This document shows positions 1-8,735 of a stretch of DNA of 64,000 nt, in pieces (the first letter of the stretch is position 1; every line of letters starts with the position of its first letter). Source of the stretch: Pedobacter helvus. Its GTDB lineage: Bacteria; Bacteroidota; Bacteroidia; Sphingobacteriales; Sphingobacteriaceae. The notes beneath the pieces are model-generated. The model was not told where the DNA came from, made no database searches, and saw nothing but the letters and a program-made list of their open reading frames with translations. The stretch is from assembly GCF_005925325.1 (NCBI RefSeq), contig NZ_SRMP01000003.1:501210-565209 (forward strand). Reading direction: 5' to 3'. A program made the position numbers and the translations under genes.

Positions 1-1116
1 AGCATCAGTTCCCGTAGTTTCTGTATCAAACGAAATGCGGCTTTGCTGTAGTAGTAAAGCAATGAGTTCCTTTCTTTCTTCCGCCGAAGCGACCAAATGA
101 TATTCGTGTGGTGTATTGTCTATATTTTTGGCATCAATAGGGGTGTCAAAAAGCGAAGGCTGGTTTTCAATTTCTTTGGTAGCTACGGCGTTTCCAAACA
201 TGTCTTGCTGACCGGTAGATTTTCCTTCATTAACACTAAAACTATCTCCAAAAACACGTTTGCCAATGGTTCTAAATTCCAACTCTGCAAAAAGCGGTTC
301 TAATAGCTCTTTACTTGGCTCTTCTAGCAATAAAGCTTGTTCATTAAATTCTATTGGAACGTTCAAAATAATGGTTGCTAATTTTTTTGAAATTAATCCT
401 TGTTCTGCAAAATTCTCAACATTTTCCCTTTGTTTTCCTTTAAGTTCGTGGCTGTTAGCAATGATGTTTTCCATACTGCCGTACTGCTTAATTAGCGCTT
501 TGGCAGTTTTCTCCCCAATACCCGGAATACCCGGAATATTATCTACCGCATCGCCCCATAAACCTAAAATATCGATTACTTGCAGCACATTTTCAACTTC
601 CCATTTGGCTAATACCTCAGGTACACCTAAAATTTCCATTTCATTACCCATACGGGCAGGTTTGTAAATGAAAATATTTTCAGATACCAATTGTGCGAAA
701 TCCTTGTCTGGCGTCATGCAGTATACTTGAAACCCGGCTTTTTCGCCTTCTTTTGCAAGCGTTCCAATAATATCGTCTGCTTCGTAACCATCTTTTGTAA
801 TTACGGGGATATTAAATCCTTCTATCAACCTAAAAATATATGGAAGCGCTTTTGACAAATCTTCTGGCATAGCTTCACGGTGGGCCTTGTAGGCCTCAAA
901 ATCCGTATGTCTTTCAGTAGGTGCTTCGGTATCGAAAACTACCGCAATATGGCTCGGTTTTTCCTTTTTTAGCACTTCTAACAGGGTATTGGTAAAACCC
1001 ATTACCGCAGAAGTATTTACACCTGTTGACGTAAAACGAGGGTTTTTGCTCAATGCGAAGTGCGCTCGGTAGATTAACGCCATCCCATCTAAAAGGAAAA
1101 GTTTTTTGTTGCTCAT
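1..1116 (-). CDS. polA: DNA polymerase I, N-terminal part (cut by window edge)
   Basis: Family A DNA polymerase used in repair and in removing Okazaki primers. The 372 visible codons start at an ATG at 1116 (MSNKKLFLLDGMALIYRAHF) and read open to the left edge, so the polymerase domain lies outside. The first ~290 residues are the 5'-3' exonuclease: the LLDG and YRAHF motifs, the YEADDIIGTLA acidic motif, the TPDKDFAQLV segment and the helix-hairpin-helix GIPGIGEKTA are all present. After a linker, a 3'-5' exonuclease domain begins. Its first motif, SFDTETTGTD, keeps the metal-binding Asp and Glu, so proofreading may be retained. In many bacterial PolI proteins this site is degenerate. Identification is very secure. 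Confidence 0.96.
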   Translation of the reverse strand, partial: MSNKKLFLLDGMALIYRAHFALSKNPRFTSTGVNTSAVMGFTNTLLEVLKKEKPSHIAVVFDTEAPTERHTDFEAYKAHREAMPEDLSKALPYIFRLIEGFNIPVITKDGYEADDIIGTLAKEGEKAGFQVYCMTPDKDFAQLVSENIFIYKPARMGNEMEILGVPEVLAKWEVENVLQVIDILGLWGDAVDNIPGIPGIGEKTAKALIKQYGSMENIIANSHELKGKQRENVENFAEQGLISKKLATIILNVPIEFNEQALLLEEPSKELLEPLFAELEFRTIGKRVFGDSFSVNEGKSTGQQDMFGNAVATKEIENQPSLFDTPIDAKNIDNTPHEYHLVASAEERKELIALLLQQSRISFDTETTGTDA

Positions 1117-1132
1117 ATGATTTAAAGTAAAA

Positions 1133-1147
1133 TTAAGCCAGGCTTAA
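1133..1147. promoter_or_regulatory. Perfect 15-bp palindrome upstream of polA
   Basis: TTAAGCC-A-GGCTTAA is an exact inverted repeat with a one-base centre, 16 bases upstream of the polA start codon. A weak promoter -7 element (TAACTTTA on the minus strand, 1161 to 1154) lies just upstream. The palindrome would therefore fall near the transcription start of polA and could be a protein-binding operator or a short mRNA hairpin. No regulator can be named from the sequence. Confidence 0.4.
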
Positions 1148-1253
1148 CCTTTGTAAAGTTATAAATATGCGATTAGTTAAACGATATAATTTATTTTTTA
1201 GAAATTTATGAAATCCATACTTTTTAATCATCTGAAATAACAAAACCGATCTC

Positions 1254-2034
1254 ATGAAACACTTTTTACTTTCGTTCGGCATATTGCTGACATCGAGCTT
1301 GGCTCAAGCACAATACAAGAAATTTTTTTCGGTAATCCAATTTGATCATATTACAGACCAAGTAAAAGCAGACTATGGAACAAAGGCAAATCCGTTAGAA
1401 AGTGGTGCATTTATGATTATGGCCAATCCACAAGCCAGAAATGCATGCTTTAAAGCTTTTCAATTCTTACAGATGGCCAAACGGTGATAAAATAGACTTT
1501 TCTAAACGATATAGCACAAGAGGAGCCGGCAGTAAAGATATAGTAGATGTATATACCTTGGTAAATCCAGACACTAAAGACACTATTTGGCTACATGTAG
1601 ATCCATATAAAACATCTGAAAAATATGATATACCGAAAGGCCTTATCGCCTTGAACGCAACTATCCTAAAAACAGAAATAGAACCGATATTGGAGCAAAT
1701 AGAAGAAGTTAACCAGGCAGAAGATGGAACGAAATTGAAATTGCACATTGGTGAGATCATGAATTATATTTCTAGAAATTTCGACCAAAATCAATTGATA
1801 GACCTCAATAAATTAGAATTCGTTTTTCAAGATAAAAAAGCAGACAAAGTATTAATAGATTATCTGATGATGATCTATGTAATGAACAAATACTACGCTT
1901 TAGCAAAAGATATAGAAAAGGAAACCGATTATACTTTTTTAAAGATGAAAGAAAATTACAAGAAGTTTGTGAAAGCAAATCCCGAAGCTGAAAAAGGAAA
2001 ACTGGATGAAAGTTTTTTTAAATCTAAAAATTAA
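1254..2034 (+). pseudogene. Exported protein of unknown family, split by a +1 frameshift
   Basis: Two overlapping reading frames look like one gene. The first (1254-1487) begins with a signal peptide (MKHFLLSFGILLTSSLAQAQ) and reads to FQFLQMAKR, then stops. The second frame (up to 2034) carries on with NGDKIDFSKR and about 180 further residues. Removing one C in the run gatggccaaacgg (about 1473-1485) would give a continuous product of ~259 residues reading FQFLQMANGDKIDFSKR. The C-terminal part is mostly predicted helix and Lys/Glu rich, with no domain I recognise. A lipoprotein gene follows 3 bases later and may be co-transcribed. The break could be a true mutation, a sequencing error or, less likely, programmed frameshifting. 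The downstream frame is undamaged, so any inactivation would be recent. Confidence 0.65.
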
Positions 2035-2037
2035 CCC

Positions 2038-2679
2038 ATGCATAAAAGTCGCTTAAAATATTTAAGTCAGCCCGTTGTTTGTTTGTTATTTTTTTCGGCT
2101 GTTTTTACCATCTCCTGTAATCAGGATAAAGGCTTTGAGAAAATAGACGAAGCTTTTTATTTAAATAGAGAAAATCTGACAAGTAAAATCAATCCTAACC
2201 GAGAATATGCCTATTGGGAATACGTTTACGCAATGCCCGGACACATGTATAAACCTATTGAAGTCTTGTTTAGTCATGGAGATTCGACCCTAAAATCTAA
2301 TTACAAAATAAAAATGCCGGAAAGTGGCTTTTTCTCCGAGTGCATGCCAGCATATTGTTATTCTTACATTATATTTATAAGCAATAACAAATTGAATTAC
2401 GTTGTTAATGAAAGTCAATTACAAGCTTTCATTAATAGAGTTGATAATATAGAAGAGGCTTTATTGCTTGCAAAAATAAAAGGATTGTGGTTTGATCCTG
2501 AAAATAAAGATGCTGGATCATATAAGAAAACCGCTGAAGGTTTCGAACTAAAATTGGGTAGATTCGAAAGCTGTCCTGTAACTAGCGAAGCAATGAAAGT
2601 TAAAATAGATACTTTGGGGAATTTTAAATCAGAAAGCCGAGGGATTTACTTTTCTTCATCGGAATGCATCCTTGAATAA
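2038..2679 (+). CDS. Lipoprotein of unknown function
   Basis: A 213-residue protein with an N-terminal hydrophobic stretch ending in a lipobox (FTISC, Cys about residue 27), so it is probably a lipid-anchored envelope protein. The mature part has two Cys clusters (SECMPAYC near the middle; ESCP and SSEC near the C-terminus) that could form disulfides in the periplasm. I do not recognise the family. It starts 3 bases after the frameshifted gene before it and probably shares its transcript. No transcription terminator is obvious after it. Confidence 0.7.
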   Translation: MHKSRLKYLSQPVVCLLFFSAVFTISCNQDKGFEKIDEAFYLNRENLTSKINPNREYAYWEYVYAMPGHMYKPIEVLFSHGDSTLKSNYKIKMPESGFFSECMPAYCYSYIIFISNNKLNYVVNESQLQAFINRVDNIEEALLLAKIKGLWFDPENKDAGSYKKTAEGFELKLGRFESCPVTSEAMKVKIDTLGNFKSESRGIYFSSSECILE

Positions 2680-2814
2680 TGATTAGCTTAAAGAATTACA
2701 CACCCAAATTCTGTTGTTAGACTTGCTCAAAACAGACTTTAAAACTGCTGCTGAAATAATCTAATTTAAGACTTTTTAACACACAAAAACAGTTAAAATC
2801 CCGTTATTTGCTTT

Positions 2815-3501
2815 ATGAAAGTTTTCTATCAATTGCTTCTAATTTCGTCTCTTTTCTCTTCTGGTTTATTTGCCCAAGATGCAGTATTAATTAGCGATGG
2901 CAATTTTGTGCGTGGTGAAATCAAAGGTACAAACTACGAATCTGTTTTTATCCAATTGGAAGAGCAAGGGTTAAAAGAATATAAGGCTAAGGATATCAAA
3001 TCATTTCTTTGGAATGGCGATACTTATGAAAGCAAACCCTACATTGTAGGTAAAAAAGCCGTAGTTAAGTTTTTCAGATTGGTAGAAGGAGGAAAGGTAA
3101 ACCTTTATGCCGTTGGCGGTAGTTCTGGGGTAGAAGAACCTGTGCAGCCACGCGTAAAAGCTCGTCCGACTTTTGGAGTAGGGATGGGAACTGGAGGCGG
3201 CATGGGCGGCGGGTTAGGAGGAGGTGTAAGTATTAACTTAGGCGGCAACCGTGGAGGTGGCGTTGAACGACCAGCTGGCGCACCACCAAAAGCTAAAATA
3301 TTCTACTTTATAGAAAAACCTGGCACTGGACCAATGCAAGAAATTACTGCAGATGGTTCTAGAACCGCAGCTACTAAAAATTTACTGCTAGCCAAACTTA
3401 CGGGAGACGATGGCTTAGCTGAAAGCATCAAAGCAACCGAATACTTTGACGAAAAAATGCTGATTGCTTTGGTTAAATCCTATAATGAATCAGTCAAGTA
3501 A
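2815..3501 (+). CDS. Exported glycine-rich protein of unknown function
   Basis: A 228-residue protein with a Sec signal peptide ending SSGLFAQ. Residues ~20-100 look like a beta-rich domain (AVLISDGNFVRGEIKG, then a segment with KAKDIKSFLWNG). Residues ~110-155 are a flexible Gly-rich linker with repeated GGG and GGLGGG. A short C-terminal domain follows with a helical ending (EYFDEKMLIALVKSYNE). The layout of a small folded domain, a glycine linker and a second domain suggests an envelope protein, but no family is recognised. It stands alone: its stop lies 8 bases from the end of the convergent SelW-like gene, with no clear terminator between. Confidence 0.65.
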   Translation: MKVFYQLLLISSLFSSGLFAQDAVLISDGNFVRGEIKGTNYESVFIQLEEQGLKEYKAKDIKSFLWNGDTYESKPYIVGKKAVVKFFRLVEGGKVNLYAVGGSSGVEEPVQPRVKARPTFGVGMGTGGGMGGGLGGGVSINLGGNRGGGVERPAGAPPKAKIFYFIEKPGTGPMQEITADGSRTAATKNLLLAKLTGDDGLAESIKATEYFDEKMLIALVKSYNESVK

Positions 3502-3509
3502 CGTACGAT

Positions 3510-3806
3510 TTAGATTGACGAGTTTCGATTTTCCGAATGTCCTAAATTTTTATCTGGACAAGCGATATCTCTCACCAACTGTTTCAATTCTTTAATTTCA
3601 GGAAATCGATTTTCTGTTTTTCGGTCAAATATCAATTTGTTATTAACAGAAACATAAAAAGTTCCGCTGGTTTCGCTAGGTTTCAAAGTTACACCTTCCA
3701 GTTCCTCAGAAAAGGTAGTTAGCAGTTCTTGAGCGAAGTAAGCAGAACGAAGTAGCCATCCGCACTTCGGGCAATACTCTATAGTAACAGAAGGCTTTTT
3801 CATCAT
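3510..3806 (-). CDS. SelT/SelW/SelH (Rdx) family thioredoxin-fold protein
   Basis: A 98-residue protein of the Rdx family. These are small thioredoxin-like proteins named after selenoprotein W. The N-terminal YCPKCGW motif (Cys12 and Cys15) is the redox site; in selenoprotein homologues the second Cys is selenocysteine, here it is plain Cys. The SGTFYVSVNNKLIFDRK segment matches the typical strand that ends in the family. The role is redox, but the substrate is unknown for bacterial members. The gene is followed upstream by a CxxC-containing carboxymuconolactone decarboxylase-like gene on the same strand, 42 bases away. Start could be Met1 or Met2. Confidence 0.85.
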   Translation of the reverse strand: MMKKPSVTIEYCPKCGWLLRSAYFAQELLTTFSEELEGVTLKPSETSGTFYVSVNNKLIFDRKTENRFPEIKELKQLVRDIACPDKNLGHSENRNSSI

Positions 3807-3848
3807 CGTAACTTCTTAGTGTTCTTTGCGTCTTGGTGGTTGACGAGA

Positions 3849-4190
3849 TTACTTCTTCAAATCGTCCCAAAACTCTACAGCTCTGCGGTAATGCGGAATA
3901 ACAATAGAACCACCCACCAAATTGGCGATCATAAATATTTCGTTCATTTCATCATCGCTAACACCTTCGTTGTAGCACTTTTCTAGGTGATATTTAATGC
4001 AATCGTCACATCTTAACACCATAGAGGCTACTAAACCTAACATTTCCTTTGTCTTTACGTTTAATGCGCCCTCTGCGTAAGAAGTAGTGTCTAGCGCAAA
4101 AAAGCGTTTAATGTTGGTATTGGCGGTTTCCATTACACGCTCGTTCATTTTTGAGCGGTAATCATTAAATTCTTCTACTAATTTTCCCAT
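3849..4190 (-). CDS. Carboxymuconolactone decarboxylase (AhpD-like) family protein
   Basis: A 113-residue all-helical protein of the CMD/AhpD family. The redox motif CxxCxxxH is intact: Cys61, Cys64 and His68 in RCDDCIKYHLEKC. In AhpD this pair reduces alkyl hydroperoxides. Many small members have no known partner. The length fits the single-domain CMD family. Neighbours on the same strand are a SelW-like CxxC protein and an alkyltransferase-like protein, so the group may deal with redox or chemical damage, but that is inference. Between this gene and the next upstream one there are 83 bases. Confidence 0.85.
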   Translation of the reverse strand: MGKLVEEFNDYRSKMNERVMETANTNIKRFFALDTTSYAEGALNVKTKEMLGLVASMVLRCDDCIKYHLEKCYNEGVSDDEMNEIFMIANLVGGSIVIPHYRRAVEFWDDLKK

Positions 4191-4273
4191 TTTTTAGAAT
4201 GACTAAATGATTGAGTTTTGAATGATTAAATATGCAACATTATCGTCGGACTTCGGACCTCCGACTTTCGGAC

Positions 4274-4600
4274 TTATAGTTCCTGCAAAGGATCCCAAAA
4301 AACCTGCTTAAAATTCTTTATCTTATCGTTAACTACGGTAATTCCTTCTTTTTCCAATAGTTCCTGCATTAAACTTGGTGGCGAGAAATGAAATCTTCCT
4401 GTAAGCAACCCACTGCTGTTGACTATTCTATGTGCCGGCACTTTCGGACTAGCCTGACCAGCGTAAGCCATCGCATGCCCTACCATTCTCGATGAATTGG
4501 CGACGCCTAAAGCTTTAGCTATTGCCCCGTAAGAAGTAACTCGTCCTTTCGGAACCAGCCTCGCTACTTCGTAAACCTGTTCATAGAAATTGGTATCCAT
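4274..4600 (-). CDS. Alkyltransferase-like protein (MGMT-family DNA-binding domain)
   Basis: A 108-residue protein matching the DNA-binding domain of O6-alkylguanine-DNA alkyltransferase: VPKGRVTSYGAIAKALG helix-turn-helix, arginine finger in NSSRMVGHAM, and the active-site loop VPAHRIVNSSG. The catalytic Cys of PCHR is replaced by Ala56 (PAHR), so it cannot accept an alkyl group. Known ATL proteins bind O6-alkylguanine, flip the base and direct nucleotide excision repair to it. That role is inferred here from the family. The gene lies 41 bases downstream of trmB on the same strand. Confidence 0.88.
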   Translation of the reverse strand: MDTNFYEQVYEVARLVPKGRVTSYGAIAKALGVANSSRMVGHAMAYAGQASPKVPAHRIVNSSGLLTGRFHFSPPSLMQELLEKEGITVVNDKIKNFKQVFWDPLQEL

Positions 4601-4641
4601 TTTAAGTCAAAAGTTTAAAGTCAAAAGTCAAAACCCTTGCG

Positions 4642-5292
4642 TTAGCTAAACGAAAACTGAATGTAATTAATGTTTTTATCTTTTTTAAGGTAGATACGTT
4701 CATAATGCGTTTTAATCGAAAGCACTTCATCTACTAAATCAGATTGGTATAGATGGTCGGTGTCTTTATGGGTTATTAAACCCAACTCCGCTACTTTCTC
4801 TTTAGTGTAACCATATAAACCATCATTATCTGTTTTTAAGTTGATTTTTCCGCCTTCACGTAACAAAGGTTTGTACTTTGCCAAGAAGTTTGGGGAGGTT
4901 AATCGTTTTTTCTCTCTACTGATTTGAGGTTGCGGATCGGCAAAAGTAATCCAGATCTCATCGATCTCGTTTTCACCAAAATAATCCATTAAATCCTCAA
5001 TTTGGATACGCAAAAAAGCCAGATTTGGAATGCCCTCATCCACACCTGTTCTAGCTCCACGCCAAATTCTGTTTCCTTTTAAATCAATACCAACGAAATT
5101 TTTCTCAGGAAATAGCCTGGCCAATCCTACCGAGTATTCGCCTTTTCCGCAAGCTAGCTCTAATACTACCGGATTATTGTTTTTAAAGTGTGTTTTTGCC
5201 CAATTTCCTTTCAGCACTTTAGCTTCATCTAATTGATATACGTTTGGAAAGGTGTCTATTTCCGCGAATTTTCTGAGTTTATCTTTTCCCAC
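4642..5292 (-). CDS. trmB: tRNA (guanine-N7-)-methyltransferase
   Basis: Methylates G46 of tRNA to m7G with S-adenosylmethionine. The 216 residues show the SAM-binding loop VLELACGKGEYSVGLA, then FVGIDLKGNRIWRGA, the family motif ITFADPQPQISREKKRL and LKTDNDGLYGYT. The start is GTG at 5292 (revcomp of cac). It gives the usual length and a good N-terminus (MGKDKLRKFAEI), and no ATG fits. It is the first gene of a minus-strand group that continues with the alkyltransferase-like gene. The 233 bases upstream (5293-5525) separate it from a divergent TonB-dependent receptor. Confidence 0.95.
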   Translation of the reverse strand: MGKDKLRKFAEIDTFPNVYQLDEAKVLKGNWAKTHFKNNNPVVLELACGKGEYSVGLARLFPEKNFVGIDLKGNRIWRGARTGVDEGIPNLAFLRIQIEDLMDYFGENEIDEIWITFADPQPQISREKKRLTSPNFLAKYKPLLREGGKINLKTDNDGLYGYTKEKVAELGLITHKDTDHLYQSDLVDEVLSIKTHYERIYLKKDKNINYIQFSFS

Positions 5293-5525
5293 AACTAAAA
5301 TTTAAAGCGCAAAAATAAGATTTAATTACCTATTCCGTTCTGTATGTAAAGTAACTATTCACTGAAAATACCATCTAATGATTAAACCTTAACATTTCTT
5401 TAAGATATAAATGCTTTCATTCTACTTAACTTGCCGAAAATTAAAAGAAGACGTAGGGGTATGTCCTCTTTTCATTGTCATACTTTCAAAATCCATTAAT
5501 TAACATAGTAAATTCCGATACGTAA

Positions 5526-7877
5526 ATGACATCAAATCTTTTTAAGCTGCTCTTATTCTCTTTCAGCTTACTTTCTATAAACGTTCTTAGCTTTTTCAAT
5601 CCACAAAATGCTTTTGCGCAACAAACTTTCAAAATTTCTGGAACAGTAAAATCTGGCGATAGCGAAATAGAAGCAGCCACCATTAATATTATTGAGGCAA
5701 AGCGCAACGTAATGGCCGATAGTTTGGGCAATTACGAAGTAGAGCTGAAAGCAGGAAATTATACATTCGTAATTAGCGCCGTTGGAATGACTACTTTGCG
5801 AAAAACAGTGAAAGTGTCTAAAAATGCTAAACTTAATTTCCAATTAGAAGATAGCGCAAATAATCTGGATGAAATTGTGATCTCTACCGCAAGGGATGAT
5901 CGCAGTTTGGCCAGCCCACAGATGGGCGCAGAGCGATTAAGCATGAAAACCATTAAAAACATTCCACTTATTTTTGGTGAACGCGATGTTTTAAAAGCCA
6001 TTCAGCTTTTACCGGGAATCAAATCTGCAGGCGAAGGTGGTGCAGGCATCTACGTTCGCGGTGGTTCAGCAGATCAGAATTTGGTATTAATGGATGATGT
6101 GCCAGTGTACAATCCAGCGCATTTACTGGGCTTCTTCTCTACTTTCAATCCAGATGCTGTAGACGATATCACGGTTTACAAAACAGGCATGCCATCGCAA
6201 TTTGGGGGCAGATTATCTTCCGTTCTGGATATTAAAATGCGTCAGGGAAATACCGAAAATTTCTCCGCGTCTGGCGGTATTGGTTTAATTTCTTCTAAAT
6301 TAACTTTGGAAGGCCCAATCCAGAAGAATAAATCTTCTTTCATAATTTCGGGCAGAAGAACCTACGTAGATGCCCTATTGCGCCTTTCACCAGATAGCAC
6401 CATCAACCAAAACACCATGTATTTTTATGATGTAAACGGTAAAGCTGATTTTCAATTGGGAGATAAAAATAAACTGTCTTTTTCTGGCTATTTAGGCAGT
6501 GATAAATTAGGTTTGGCAAAAACCTTTGGTTTAAGCTGGGGAAATGGAATTGCTAGTGCGCAATGGAAACATATCTTTTCAGAAAAACTGAACTCGACTA
6601 CAACGGCATCGTACACAAGTTATCAGAACAAAATAGAGGTCAATACCGGTATCGATAACGTACGTATTTTTTCACAATTGAAGGATTGGGGATTGAAACA
6701 AAACTTCTTTTGGCAAGCTTCTGATAAGAACTTAGTGAAGTTTGGATTTAACTCAATTTATCACACTGTTACTCCTGGAGAAATTACTTCGGAAGGTGTA
6801 TCTAGTTATAATCCCGTAAATTATCAGGAAAGGTTTTCTTTGGAGAATGCCGTTTTTGCATCAAGCGACTGGCAAGCATCTGAGAAATTAAACATTGGTT
6901 TTGGTTTACGCTTAACTGGCTTTAGTGTTTTAGGCGGCGGAGATTTTTTAACGGTAAGTCCAGAGGGAGACATCCTTAATTCTACTTATTATAAAAAAGG
7001 CGAATTTGTAAAAACCTACCTCAATTTAGAGCCTCGTTTATCGTTAAGTTATCTGTTAAATCAAGCAAGTTCATTAAAAGCATCTTATGTGAGAAATGCA
7101 CAAAACATGCATATGATCTCCAACTCAACTTCTAGTCGGCCGAGCGATAAATGGTTGCCAAGTTCGTTAATGGTGAAACCAGAAGTTTCTGATCAATTTG
7201 CGGTAGGCTACTACAGAAATTTATTTGATAATGCGTTTGAACTAAACGTCGAAAGTTATTATAAGACCATGGATAACCAGATTGATTACAGAGATGGAGC
7301 CGAAACTTTTAATTCTGATAATATCGAAACACAACTTTTATATGGTATTGGCAGAGCTTATGGTTTAGAACTTTTGTTTAAGAAAAAGAAGGGGGATTTT
7401 ACAGGCTGGCTGAGCTACACTTTATCTAAAACAGAACGACAAATAGATGGAATTAATGGCGGCAACTGGTACAATGCTCGCCAAGATCGCACACATGAAA
7501 TAGCTTTGGTAGGTTCTTACCAATTGAACAAAAAGTGGAACTTAAATGCCTCTTGGATTTACTACACTGGCGATGCAATTACTTTTCCAACAGGAAAATA
7601 CAATATGGATGGGCAAACATTTTTCTACTATACCGACAGAAATCAATATCGCATGCCATCTTACCACCGATTGGATTTGGGAGCTAACTTACAACTGAGA
7701 GAGAGAAAAAATTATAGTTCAGAATTGTCTTTTAGTTTGTATAATGCTTACGGCAGAAAAAATGCCTACTCGATCAACTTCCGGGAAGCAGAAAACGATC
7801 CCTCAAAAACAGAGGTGGTTCGTACCACATTATTCCAATTTCTTCCATCAATCTCTTACAATTTCAAATTTAAATAG
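5526..7877 (+). CDS. TonB-dependent receptor with carboxypeptidase-like N-terminal domain
   Basis: A 783-residue outer membrane transporter. After a signal peptide ending NAFAQQ comes a CarboxypepD_reg-like beta domain (residues ~35-115: FKISGTVKSGDSEIEAA). A plug domain follows (ERDVLKAIQLLPGIKSA, IYVRGGSADQNLVLMDDVPV) and then a ~550-residue beta-barrel ending in an aromatic residue-rich strand (PSISYNFKFK). The plug has the usual Gly-Gly-Ser and DDVPVYNP motifs. It is shorter than SusC-type receptors (~1000 residues) and pairs with a DUF4249 lipoprotein 9 bases downstream, a common two-gene arrangement in Bacteroidota. Substrate is unknown; siderophore, peptide or other small ligands are possible. 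Confidence 0.92.
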   Translation: MTSNLFKLLLFSFSLLSINVLSFFNPQNAFAQQTFKISGTVKSGDSEIEAATINIIEAKRNVMADSLGNYEVELKAGNYTFVISAVGMTTLRKTVKVSKNAKLNFQLEDSANNLDEIVISTARDDRSLASPQMGAERLSMKTIKNIPLIFGERDVLKAIQLLPGIKSAGEGGAGIYVRGGSADQNLVLMDDVPVYNPAHLLGFFSTFNPDAVDDITVYKTGMPSQFGGRLSSVLDIKMRQGNTENFSASGGIGLISSKLTLEGPIQKNKSSFIISGRRTYVDALLRLSPDSTINQNTMYFYDVNGKADFQLGDKNKLSFSGYLGSDKLGLAKTFGLSWGNGIASAQWKHIFSEKLNSTTTASYTSYQNKIEVNTGIDNVRIFSQLKDWGLKQNFFWQASDKNLVKFGFNSIYHTVTPGEITSEGVSSYNPVNYQERFSLENAVFASSDWQASEKLNIGFGLRLTGFSVLGGGDFLTVSPEGDILNSTYYKKGEFVKTYLNLEPRLSLSYLLNQASSLKASYVRNAQNMHMISNSTSSRPSDKWLPSSLMVKPEVSDQFAVGYYRNLFDNAFELNVESYYKTMDNQIDYRDGAETFNSDNIETQLLYGIGRAYGLELLFKKKKGDFTGWLSYTLSKTERQIDGINGGNWYNARQDRTHEIALVGSYQLNKKWNLNASWIYYTGDAITFPTGKYNMDGQTFFYYTDRNQYRMPSYHRLDLGANLQLRERKNYSSELSFSLYNAYGRKNAYSINFREAENDPSKTEVVRTTLFQFLPSISYNFKFK

Positions 7878-7886
7878 CCGACACTC

Positions 7887-8693
7887 ATGAAAAATTTTAA
7901 ATATATCATCGCCATTTTTTCAATGGTTCTTCTGCTTTCTTCTTGTGAGGAAGTAATTGAATTAAACTTGGACACCGCAACTGAAAAGTACGTAATCGAA
8001 GCAAATTTAACAGACCATGCCAACGGAGCTCGTGTGTTGATTAGCAAAACAAAAAGCTATGATAGTTCGAATGATTTTGTAGGTATTACTGGGGCTGTGG
8101 TAGAAATAGAAGATCAGCTGGGAAACGTTACTCGATTAACCGAGAGTGCAAAAAAAGGAGTCTATTTGCATTCTACTTTAAAAGGTACACCAACTCAAAC
8201 TTACAAGCTTAAAATTACTGTTGGTGGGCAAACATTTACCTCTACTTGTGTAATGCCGGCCTTAGTTCCATTAGAAGATGTTTATCCTTACGAGTTAAAT
8301 TTATTTGATGGCCCTCGATTGTTTACACATGTAAAGTATACCGATCCAATTGGTGTAAAAAACTTCTATCGTTTCATTGAGTATAAAAATGATGTTTATA
8401 CTAAATCCATCATGGCTACGAATGATGAATTTACAGATGGAAAAACGGTTAATCAAACTATATTTCCTTATGAATTTGATGATGAAAGCAAACTAAAAAA
8501 AGGAGACAGAATTAAGCTGGAGTTTCTAACTATAGACGAACCTGTTTATAAGTATTGGTTTAGTGTAGATAACGGAGCACAGGGAGGAGGAGATAGTGCT
8601 GCGCCTGCCAACCCGGTGAGTAATATTAAAGGCGGAGCCATTGGCTATTTCAGCGCACATACTATACAAAGTAAGGAGTACACCGTAAAATAA
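7887..8693 (+). CDS. DUF4249 lipoprotein, partner of the TonB-dependent receptor
   Basis: A 268-residue lipoprotein with lipobox LLSSC (Cys about residue 20), followed by the family's opening EEVIELNLDTATEKYVIEAN. It also has the beta-rich segments typical of DUF4249 (AVVEIEDQLGNVTRL, then TYKLKITVGGQTFTS). DUF4249 proteins nearly always sit next to a TonB-dependent receptor, and here the gap is 9 bases, so they are almost surely one operon. By analogy with SusD it may be a surface lid or ligand-binding partner, but no member's function is firmly established to my knowledge. Confidence 0.88.
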   Translation: MKNFKYIIAIFSMVLLLSSCEEVIELNLDTATEKYVIEANLTDHANGARVLISKTKSYDSSNDFVGITGAVVEIEDQLGNVTRLTESAKKGVYLHSTLKGTPTQTYKLKITVGGQTFTSTCVMPALVPLEDVYPYELNLFDGPRLFTHVKYTDPIGVKNFYRFIEYKNDVYTKSIMATNDEFTDGKTVNQTIFPYEFDDESKLKKGDRIKLEFLTIDEPVYKYWFSVDNGAQGGGDSAAPANPVSNIKGGAIGYFSAHTIQSKEYTVK

Positions 8694-8698
8694 TGCTT

Positions 8699-8732
8699 AA
8701 TGCCTACGCTGGTTAGATAGGGCGTAGGCATT
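8699..8732. terminator. Hairpin between convergent genes
   Basis: An 11-bp perfect stem, AATGCCTACGC (8699-8709) with GCGTAGGCATT (8722-8732) and a 12-base loop, lies between the DUF4249 gene and a convergent minus-strand gene. It is well placed to end transcription from both sides, although the flanking T-run is weak. Confidence 0.65.
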
Positions 8733-8735
8733 TAA

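Noticed and set aside
5400..5500. Hairpin AAAAGAAGAC / GTCCTCTTTT (5443-5472) as a riboswitch or terminator
   Set aside because: Stem is short with mismatches, and its position well upstream of the receptor gene gives no clear function. The whole gap 5293-5525 shows nothing else convincing.
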